In this document: positions 47,385 through 58,679 of the stretch, one piece after another
How the letters are laid out: each line of letters starts with the position of its first letter
How positions within the stretch are numbered: position 1 is the first letter of the stretch
DNA from: Alphaproteobacteria bacterium
Lineage (GTDB): Bacteria > Pseudomonadota > Alphaproteobacteria > Rhodospirillales > Casp-alpha2
Assembly: GCA_014382345.1 (NCBI GenBank)
Contig: JACNJX010000042.1
Coordinates: 1 to 64,000, forward strand
Length of the DNA stretch: 64,000 bases
Reading direction: 5' to 3'
Program-made: the position numbers and the translations under genes
Notes under the pieces: model-generated
The model's input: only the letters and a program-made list of their open reading frames with translations
Told to the model about the DNA's origin: nothing
Database searches by the model: none

Positions 47385-49790
47385 ATGCCCGTCTTCGTTC
47401 CGGTGAGGCGACGGATGTTCAGCAAACAGTTAACGCCGGCCGTTTCGATGGCCGCCGCAGGCGGTCTGGCGGTGGTGCTTTTCATCGGCGATCTGCTGTT
47501 GCCGCTGGGCGTGGCGTGGGGTGTTCCCTATATCGCCGTGGTCGCGATGGCCTGGTGGCTGCCCCGGCGACGGCATATTTTTGTCCTGGCGTTTGTGTCC
47601 TCTGTCCTGATCCTGGCCGGGTATTGGCTTTCTTCCCCGGGGGGAGTGTACTGGGTCGTCGTTATCAACCGTATTCTGGCCCTGTTCGCGGTCTGGGTGA
47701 CAGCGGCGCTGCTGTATGTGATCCGCAGGGAGGAATGGGCCCGCCAACGCTTCCAGAAGTTGGCCCGGGAGACCGAAGCCCGCCTGATCGATGCTCTGGA
47801 AAGCATCGAGGACGGGGTTGCCCTCTATGACGCGGACGACCGCTTCGTGTTCTGCAATTCCAAATACCGGGTGAAAAATTCCGTTATCGACCACATGTTC
47901 GTGCCGGGAATGCGGTTCGAGGACGTGATCAGGGCGGTGACAGAAGTCAACTACGTCACCGGCGCGGCGGATGACCCGGAAACCTATATTAAGGAACGAT
48001 TGTTACGGCATCAAAACCTTGAGCCGTCGTTGCTGCATATCGCCGAAACCGGGCAGTGGGTGATGCTCCGCGAATACCGCACGTCAGACGGCGGCACACT
48101 GATCATCCGCAACGACATCACGGAATCCAAAAAATCCGAGGAAGCTCTGCGGGAAAACGAGGAACGGCTCAGCCTTATTCTCGAAGAGGCGGTGGGCGGA
48201 ATTATCACCATTGATGAAAAGGGCCTCGTTCAAACCCTGAACCCGGCGGCGGAAAAGATATTCGGCTATGCCCCGGACGAGGTTATCGGCAGGAATGTCT
48301 CCATGCTGATGCCGGAACCGGACCGCTCCAAGCACGATGGGTATCTGGAAAACTACCATGCCACCGGGGACGATAAGATTATCGGCATTGGCCGCGAGGT
48401 CGTGGGTCTGCGCAAGAACGGCGTCGAATTTCCCATGGAACTGGGCATCAGTGAACTGGTGCTGGGCGGAAAAAAGATGTTCACCGGTTTCGTCGAGGAT
48501 ATTTCCGAACGCAAGAAGGCCCAGGACGCCTTGCTGGAAAGCGAGAGCCGCTTTCGGGATCTGGCGGAAACGGCGTCCGACTGGTTCTGGGAAATGGATC
48601 GGGACTTACGGTTTACCTACGTTTCGGAGCGCTATTACGAGGTGACGGGCCGCACCCCGAGCGAAATTATCGACAAGACCCGTAGCGAAACCGCCGATAA
48701 GACGGCGCTGGAGGCGTCATGCGAGGATTGGGATCAACACCGCCAGGACCTGGAGGCGCGCCGCGCGTTTAGCAGTTTCGTCATGTCCAATCCCGGCGCC
48801 CGGGGCGGGCAATACGAAGGCCGCCGGTATTATATCCGGCTCTCCGGCCGGCCCCGTTTCAACGGCGACGGGGAATTCCTGGGCTATCGTGGCACCGCCA
48901 CCGACATCACCGCCCAGGTCGAGGCAGAAACCGCGCTCCGCCAGGCGCGCGACGAACTGGAAGTGCGGGTTCTGGAACGGACCCGTGAATTGTCCGAAGA
49001 GGTGGAGGAACGCAAGCGCGTGGAGGCGGACCTGCGCCAGGCCAAGGAAGAGGCCGAATATTCCAACCGGGCGAAAGGCGAATTTCTCGCCAATATGAGC
49101 CACGAACTGCGGACCCCGCTGAACTCCATCATCGGGTTCTCCGATATGCTGAAAAGCGAGATTTTCGGCGCCATCGGCAATCAGCGATACCTGGAATACC
49201 TTAGCGATATCAACGCGTCCGGCCGCCATCTCCTCGACCTGATCAAGGATATCCTGGACGTATCCAAGATCGAGGCCGGCGCCATGGACCTGTCTGACGA
49301 GGGTGTGGAAATTGCCGCCGTCGCCGGTTCGTGCCTGAGCATGGTTCGCGAGCGCGCCAGTAATGCCGGGGTGCGGCTGGAGAGCGATTTCCCCGCCGAC
49401 CTGCCCGAGGTGCGGGGCGATACACTGCGCATCAAGCAGGTTTTGTTGAACCTTATCGGCAATGCGGTCAAGTTCACGCCGCGAGATGGTTCCGTATCAA
49501 TATCCGCTGAATACAACGATCGTTGCGTTAGTGTAATAGTTTCCGACACCGGCGTCGGCATCGCGGCGGAGGATCTGGAGCACATCACCGAACCCTTTGC
49601 CCAGGCCGCCCATTCCCAGACCCGCAGCCACGAAGGAACCGGGCTCGGCCTGTCGTTGGTGAAAACGTTGATGGAACTGCATGAAGGCTCACTGGAGATC
49701 GAAAGCGAGTTGGGCCAGGGAACGGTCGCGGCCATCCGTTTCCCCGAACACAGGACGATCACCGTGGACTCCATGAAGGCCCCCGCTTGA
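47385..49790 (+). CDS. Membrane-anchored multi-PAS sensor histidine kinase with a FixL-like PAS domain
   Basis: An 801-residue hybrid-less histidine kinase. Residues about 18-110 hold four hydrophobic segments, then three PAS-like domains (about 130-245, 258-380, 388-520), a coiled linker, a HisKA domain with the phospho-acceptor His573 in MSHELRTPLNS, and an HATPase with NLIGNAVKFTP, DTGVGIAAED and GTGLGLSLVK. The second PAS resembles FixL: MPEPDRSKHDGY with His317 and IIGIGRE with Arg337, the same 20-residue spacing as the FixL haem His and distal Arg. No receiver domain and no response regulator gene are adjacent. ATG 47385 is used; one at 47415 is possible. Confidence 0.92.
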   Translation: MPVFVPVRRRMFSKQLTPAVSMAAAGGLAVVLFIGDLLLPLGVAWGVPYIAVVAMAWWLPRRRHIFVLAFVSSVLILAGYWLSSPGGVYWVVVINRILALFAVWVTAALLYVIRREEWARQRFQKLARETEARLIDALESIEDGVALYDADDRFVFCNSKYRVKNSVIDHMFVPGMRFEDVIRAVTEVNYVTGAADDPETYIKERLLRHQNLEPSLLHIAETGQWVMLREYRTSDGGTLIIRNDITESKKSEEALRENEERLSLILEEAVGGIITIDEKGLVQTLNPAAEKIFGYAPDEVIGRNVSMLMPEPDRSKHDGYLENYHATGDDKIIGIGREVVGLRKNGVEFPMELGISELVLGGKKMFTGFVEDISERKKAQDALLESESRFRDLAETASDWFWEMDRDLRFTYVSERYYEVTGRTPSEIIDKTRSETADKTALEASCEDWDQHRQDLEARRAFSSFVMSNPGARGGQYEGRRYYIRLSGRPRFNGDGEFLGYRGTATDITAQVEAETALRQARDELEVRVLERTRELSEEVEERKRVEADLRQAKEEAEYSNRAKGEFLANMSHELRTPLNSIIGFSDMLKSEIFGAIGNQRYLEYLSDINASGRHLLDLIKDILDVSKIEAGAMDLSDEGVEIAAVAGSCLSMVRERASNAGVRLESDFPADLPEVRGDTLRIKQVLLNLIGNAVKFTPRDGSVSISAEYNDRCVSVIVSDTGVGIAAEDLEHITEPFAQAAHSQTRSHEGTGLGLSLVKTLMELHEGSLEIESELGQGTVAAIRFPEHRTITVDSMKAPA

Positions 49791-49864
49791 CATTATATCT
49801 GAAGCGGCCACGACGGAAAATGGAAAGTATTCCGGGGGTCGTTCCGGGTAAAAAATGAAAAGAT

Positions 49865-49941
<77 letters not shown>

Positions 49942-50325
49942 TCCGATGCCCTTGGGCTAAGGGCGAAACGGCCGACGTAAACAGGGCGGACCGTCAACGG
50001 AGCTGAACTTACGCTTCTCCGCGCGCCTTCGCAAGGGGCCCCGCATTCGGGGAATAAATTGCACCAAAAGATTCAATAACCCTAAATTATTAGGAATTAT
50101 AAGTTGCGCGTACGATAGTGGGTAACCTAGTCTATCTTGTTAATAAAAAGGAAAATCATCCGGGTCACGCGAATTTGTGGCCGTGTACGCCTCTCCGTTA
50201 CCGGCGGCGCTTAGTACATAGACTGGGTATATCAACCAGGCGGTGTTTCCAAAAAATTTAGAAAAGACGGCCATAGAATATGGTCTTGAGGATAAAAAAC
50301 GAAATAAAAGAAGATCGGAGCCAGA
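49942..50325. other. Gene-free AT-rich upstream region of the FecR/RTX gene
   Basis: I see no gene in these 384 bp. From about 50050 the sequence is AT-rich, unlike the flanks. CCTAA (50081-50085) and TTAGG (50090-50094) form a perfect dyad around ATTA, a possible operator. The region should contain the promoter of the large downstream gene; a GGAG ribosome site lies just before its ATG at 50326. No promoter fits the sigma-70 consensus well by eye. Confidence 0.55.
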
Positions 50326-54336
<4,011 letters not shown>

Positions 54337-54362
54337 GCAGGGCTTAAGCTGAATTTGGGATA

Positions 54363-55283
54363 TTAAACGAACCCGACGGCACCCTTGCTGCTTTTCTTGA
54401 TCTTGTACATGGCCTTGTCGGCGGCTTTCAGCAGTTCGTCTTCTTGTTTTCCGTCGCGCGGGAAGAAGGCGATGCCGATGGACGCGCCGATGTTGGCAGT
54501 GCCATCGGGAGTCTCGATCGGCCGGCTCAGGCTTTTGACGATGCGCTCGCCGACGATGGTGGCGTTTTCGGTATTCTGGTGTTCGATAATGACGATGAAC
54601 TCGTCGCCGCCAAGCCGGGCCACCGTGTCGGGTTTGCGGATGCAATCGCGAAGCCTGAGCGCGACTTCCTTCAGTACGGAATCGCCCGCTTCATGGCCCA
54701 GGGTATCGTTGACCGCCTTGAACCCGTCCAGATCAATGAACAAAACGGCCATTTCCGTTTCCGCGCGTTCGGCCCGGTTCATGGCCTTTTTCAGGCGGTC
54801 GGAAAACAGTCGGCGGCTCGGCAGTTCCGTCAGGGTGTCGTAATTGGCCAGCATCTGAATTTTGGCTTCCGCCTCTTTCAGCTGCGTTACGTCGATAAAG
54901 GCGAACAGCAAAAGATCTTCGTCCTCGATGGGAATGCTGGACATGGACGCCAGCCCCCATATGACACCGCCGTCCTTGCGTTGCAGGCGCAGCTCGAAAT
55001 TGCGGACTTCATCTTTTTCGACGAATTCGACCATCAGGTTCTGGCGTTCATCGGCATCAACGAAGAACTTGTCCCAGGATTCGCCCAACACCTGTCCGCC
55101 GTCGGCACCAAGGGTTTCATGGAAAAACCGGTTGGAAAAGATGACCTTGCCGTCATCGACGCGCAGGACAAGGATGCCCGCCGGGACCGTGTCGTTGAAG
55201 ACTTTCAACTTCTCGTCATGGCGAACCATCAACTCGAAGGTGGAGGCCTTGTCTTCGGCGAGTGGGGTGCCCCCATTGGCCAT
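54363..55283 (-). CDS. PAS-GGDEF diguanylate cyclase
   Basis: A 306-residue soluble protein. An N-terminal PAS domain (about 30-145; LKVFNDTVPAGILVLRVDDG, FRNF-like segments) is followed by a GGDEF domain (about 150-305) with NYDTLTELPSRRLFSDRL, FIDLDGFKAVNDTLGHEAGD and the intact RLGGDEF active site, so it should make c-di-GMP. No membrane segment is visible. ATG 55283 (MANGG) has GGAGGGG upstream; the longer frame to 55334 is rejected. It is convergent with the large FecR/RTX gene and divergent from a small Cys-containing protein. Confidence 0.93.
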   Translation of the reverse strand: MANGGTPLAEDKASTFELMVRHDEKLKVFNDTVPAGILVLRVDDGKVIFSNRFFHETLGADGGQVLGESWDKFFVDADERQNLMVEFVEKDEVRNFELRLQRKDGGVIWGLASMSSIPIEDEDLLLFAFIDVTQLKEAEAKIQMLANYDTLTELPSRRLFSDRLKKAMNRAERAETEMAVLFIDLDGFKAVNDTLGHEAGDSVLKEVALRLRDCIRKPDTVARLGGDEFIVIIEHQNTENATIVGERIVKSLSRPIETPDGTANIGASIGIAFFPRDGKQEDELLKAADKAMYKIKKSSKGAVGFV

Positions 55284-55506
55284 ATTTATTCCCCTCCTTT
55301 GCGGATTTCCGCAAAGCCTAAACCGGCTGAACACGGCGAAATATTATTATCTCCCCTAGGGACGAGACCGTATTTTGCTGCTACGGGTAACAGGATACAA
55401 TGAAATTAGGTTTAATTTTTTCCAACCCCGGACCATATGGAGAAGTCATGGCCTGACAAAAGCCCTGATCCGCCCTCGATAAGGCCCGGTAAAAAAGGAG
55501 AAAAGC

Positions 55507-55965
55507 GTGCGATCCTGTGATGATTGTCCCTCCGCCAAGAGCTGCGCCGGAAACAATCTGCACCCCGTGTTGAAGCAGGTTTATGATCTGTACGCGCAGG
55601 GGCTGACCAACAAGTTCGAGATTCTGGACGCGCTCGACGACGGCAGCGAAGAGCTTCTGGAAAGGTTCAACGACCGTTTGTCGCCGGACTGCTGGTCGAA
55701 GGCGGCTTTGCTGGCCATTGCCGAGGTGATCGAGGACATGGCCGCCGATAGCGCCGGGGACGGAGCCCTGGAAGAAGACGTGCGGGCCGCCGTCGGCCGG
55801 GCCAAAGAGGCCTTCGAGCGGTTCCCCTGGCAATTATCGGAACTGGTCGAACAGGCGCCCGATCTCTATCAGGCGGTGCTCGAGGCCAGTCCTGATACGG
55901 GTTTCGCGGAGCGGGTTTCAAAACGCCAGATGGTCAAAATCTGCAAGGACGTGGTTTACGGTTAG
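55507..55965 (+). CDS. Small protein of unknown function with an N-terminal Cys cluster
   Basis: A 152-residue soluble protein starting at GTG 55507 with AAGGAG about 8 nt upstream. Residues 4, 7 and 13 are Cys (MRSCDDCPSAKSC), a possible metal site. The rest is predicted mostly helical and acidic (ALDDGSEELLERFND, AVGRAKEAFERFPWQL). I recognise no family. It is 223 bp divergent from the PAS-GGDEF gene and convergent with the hydrolase gene by 16 bp. Confidence 0.6.
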   Translation: MRSCDDCPSAKSCAGNNLHPVLKQVYDLYAQGLTNKFEILDALDDGSEELLERFNDRLSPDCWSKAALLAIAEVIEDMAADSAGDGALEEDVRAAVGRAKEAFERFPWQLSELVEQAPDLYQAVLEASPDTGFAERVSKRQMVKICKDVVYG

Positions 55966-55981
55966 GGCCTATGGGTAAGCC

Positions 55982-57082
55982 CTACGGGGTCTTTTTTGCC
56001 CGCTCGGTCATATCATTCAGGCGGGTCCGGGAATCGATGTCGGCGCCCGATGCCAGGGGTTTGTTTGGGTCTTCGATCCAGCCGGCGATGTCGCGCCACG
56101 GGATCTCTGCCTTCAGGTCGCGCAGCAACATGTGGTAGGCGTCCTTGTAAAGGGCGATTCGCTGGCGTCCGCGCGCCGCTTCGGGAAGGCGTTCCAGCAT
56201 GATGCGGGTCGGCCTATGCGGGATGATTTCATCTTTTGCGCCGTACAGGATCAGCGCCGGTTGCCGGAAGCTTGCGGCTTTTTCGAGCGCGCTGTCCATC
56301 AGGTTGACCAGGCCGTAAATGGCGTCGATGCGCGTCGCCTTGATGACCAGCGGATCGCGGCCCAGCGCCAGCAGCATTTCCCTGTTGTCGGACGGTTTTA
56401 TGTTCAAGCCCTGTCCCGTCAGGGTGACGCCGGGCATGGTGTGAACCCCGATCCAGAGCGCCAGGCGCTGGTACCACGGCATGGTGATACGGCCCCACAC
56501 GGCGGGCGCCGACAGGATCACGCCGTTGACGGGAAGGGAATTGTCCTTTGGTCCGGTTTGGGCGGCGACCATGATGACCGCCCCGCCCATGCTTTCGCCC
56601 AGAAGATAGAGCGGCAGTCCCGGATGGCGTTCGCGGACGACACCGACAAACGCCTTCAGGTCATCGCTCAGGGCCATCACGCCCGGCCACAGACCGGGAT
56701 GGGCGGATGCCCCGAAACCCCGCTGGTCATAGGCGTAGGTGCGGATGCCGTGATCCGCCAGAAACGCCCCCGGCTCAGTGAAAAAATTGGAATAATCATT
56801 AAACCCGTGCAGCGCGATCAGCACGGCTTTGGTTTTGTTGCCCCCGTTTTTATTGCCCCAGCTTTTCACCGCAAGAACTTCGCCGTCGGCGGCGCGGAAG
56901 CTGTCTGCATCCAGCCGTGGCGCATGAATAGGCTCCCCGGGGGCGCGGATGGTCGGGGCGCAGGCACCCATCAGGACGGCGATCCCGGTCGCCAATGCTA
57001 ACGCCAGCCCCCGCCCCGGACGCGCCGAGGATTTACATGCGGGCCCGGTGCTTTTTCGTGTGAAAAAGGTCGTTCCGGTCAT
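55982..57082 (-). CDS. Alpha/beta hydrolase lipoprotein (lysophospholipase / monoacylglycerol lipase-like)
   Basis: A 366-residue exported hydrolase. The N-terminus is basic, then LALALATGIAVLMGACAP with a lipobox-like MGAC (Cys about 41), so it is probably a lipoprotein. The hydrolase core shows LHGFNDYSN, the nucleophile elbow LLGESMGGAV, an Asp region LILYGAKDEIIPH, and the catalytic His in YKDAYHMLLRD. The layout is of the lysophospholipase (PldB-like) family. It overlaps the ABC ATPase gene upstream by 4 bp, so it is translationally coupled to it. Substrate is not known. Confidence 0.88.
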   Translation of the reverse strand: MTGTTFFTRKSTGPACKSSARPGRGLALALATGIAVLMGACAPTIRAPGEPIHAPRLDADSFRAADGEVLAVKSWGNKNGGNKTKAVLIALHGFNDYSNFFTEPGAFLADHGIRTYAYDQRGFGASAHPGLWPGVMALSDDLKAFVGVVRERHPGLPLYLLGESMGGAVIMVAAQTGPKDNSLPVNGVILSAPAVWGRITMPWYQRLALWIGVHTMPGVTLTGQGLNIKPSDNREMLLALGRDPLVIKATRIDAIYGLVNLMDSALEKAASFRQPALILYGAKDEIIPHRPTRIMLERLPEAARGRQRIALYKDAYHMLLRDLKAEIPWRDIAGWIEDPNKPLASGADIDSRTRLNDMTERAKKTP

Positions 57083-58050
57083 GCGGCCCCTGGGTCTGGC
57101 TGGCCGGTGAGCTTGAGGAAAATGTCCTCCAGTTCGGCTTCCCGCGTCGCGATGTCGATAATGCCGTAGCCGGCAGCCTGGACGGCGGCAAGAATCTCGC
57201 CGGAATTGGTGCGCGAAGGGGTGAAGGCGAACCGCAGCCGCCGGCCTTTCAGCACGTCTGCCTGAAAGCCGCCGAGCGCTCCGGACGTATCTTCAATGTC
57301 CCGGTCCACGGTGATCGTCATTTCCTTGGTATCCAGCCGGCCGACCATGTCTCCGGTCGGCTCGCAGGCGATCAGCCGCCCGTGGTTGATGATGGCGATG
57401 GTGTCGCACAGCGCCTGGGCTTCCTCCAGGTAATGGGTGGTCAACAGCACGGTGGTGCCCTGGTGGTTCATCTCCTGGACCCGGTCCCACAATTGGCGGC
57501 GCAGGTCGACGTCGACGCCGGCGGACGGCTCGTCCAGCACCAGTATTGGCGGCGAATGCACCATCGCCTTGGCGACCAGCAGCCGACGCCGCATACCGCC
57601 GGACAGCGACCGGGCGTAAGCGTCGGCCTTGTCGGCCAGTCCTACGGCGTCGAGAACCTCCGTGGTGTGGCGGTCCTGTTTGCGCACACCGTAAAGTCCG
57701 GCTTGTACTTCCAGCAGTTCGCGTGGCGTGAAATAGGGATCGATATTCAATTCCTGCGGCACCACGCCGATCGACAGCCGCGCGCCGCGCATGTCGCGTT
57801 CGATGTCGTGGTCCCAAATTCTGGCTTCGCCCGAGGTCTTGACGACCAACCCGGCCAGGATATTGATGAACGTGGACTTTCCGGCGCCGTTGGGCCCTAG
57901 CAGTCCGAAAAAAGAACCCCTGGGAATTTTCAGAGAGACGTCCTTCAGGGCATCCACCGGCGCCCCGCCGCCTGACGCAGCATAGGTCTTGCAAAGGTCC
58001 GAGGTTTCGATCGCCAGTTCGGGGATATTTCGCGTCGTTTCAGGGGGCAT
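57079..58050 (-). CDS. ABC transporter ATP-binding protein (ABC-2 type)
   Basis: A 323-residue ATPase. Walker A is LLGPNGAGKSTFINIL (about 51-66), the signature is YARSLSGGMRRRLLVAKAM and Walker B is ILVLDEPSAGVD. The 60 C-terminal residues after the ATPase fold resemble the regulatory tail of drug/polysaccharide ABC-2 ATPases. ATG 58050 (MPPETTRN) is chosen over 58083. No permease gene is in the window, so the membrane partner is either upstream elsewhere or in another locus. It is directly coupled to the lipoprotein hydrolase gene. Confidence 0.93.
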   Translation of the reverse strand: MPPETTRNIPELAIETSDLCKTYAASGGGAPVDALKDVSLKIPRGSFFGLLGPNGAGKSTFINILAGLVVKTSGEARIWDHDIERDMRGARLSIGVVPQELNIDPYFTPRELLEVQAGLYGVRKQDRHTTEVLDAVGLADKADAYARSLSGGMRRRLLVAKAMVHSPPILVLDEPSAGVDVDLRRQLWDRVQEMNHQGTTVLLTTHYLEEAQALCDTIAIINHGRLIACEPTGDMVGRLDTKEMTITVDRDIEDTSGALGGFQADVLKGRRLRFAFTPSRTNSGEILAAVQAAGYGIIDIATREAELEDIFLKLTGQPDPGAA

Positions 58051-58189
58051 TCGATGTCTCTGTTTGCGGCCGCGGTGGATCAAAGGCGCAGGCCTGATGG
58101 CCGGACAGGATCAGGCGGCGATTGATTGTCCGGTGGCAATCGGTATCATCCGGTGATCGCCTGGGTCAACGGCCAAGAAGCAGGAAACG

Positions 58190-58420
58190 ATGACACAAAC
58201 GGAACGCATAGAGGTAGAAACGGACACCGTCGGCTGCGACGGCGGCGGCGGCGCGCTGGGACACCCCATGGTGTCCCTGAAAATTGTGCCGAAAGGGGAT
58301 GCGGGGGAGGGCGGTGAAAAGAGCCCAGAAACGGACGGGGACAGCGGAAGCGTCGTTTGTCCCTATTGTTCCCGTCATTTCGTCCTGAAATCCGGGATTT
58401 CCGCTTCCGCGGGCCATTAA
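58190..58420 (+). CDS. Small CHCC zinc-finger protein
   Basis: A 76-residue protein. VGCDGGGGALGHPMVSL (Cys about 16, His about 26) is followed by VVCPYCSRHFVL (Cys about 58 and 61), the C-x9-H...CxxC pattern of the zf-CHCC domain found in mitochondrial NDUFS6 and in short bacterial proteins. The middle of the protein is Gly/Glu/Asp-rich and longer than in many homologues. The role in bacteria is not known. The ATG at 58190 is preceded by AGGAAACG. Confidence 0.82.
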   Translation: MTQTERIEVETDTVGCDGGGGALGHPMVSLKIVPKGDAGEGGEKSPETDGDSGSVVCPYCSRHFVLKSGISASAGH

Positions 58421-58679
58421 ATTCGGGGAAAAAGCGGATTTCTGCCGCACAGGCGCCCTCGCCGGATTCGCCGCGGGGGCGACCGTAGCAGGCGGGGTTT
58501 GGATACAAAACGACACATTCCGAAACAAAATTAGATGCCGGTTTCGGCTAAAGTCCCCCTTAAGAAAAAGGGTTTTACCCGGAGACGGGGGCAGGGTGGC
58601 TTTAGCTGCCAGTGGATACTTTGGGTTCTGTCAGGGGAGACGGGTATGTCAGGGGGGACGGACCGGATGATTGGTCACG

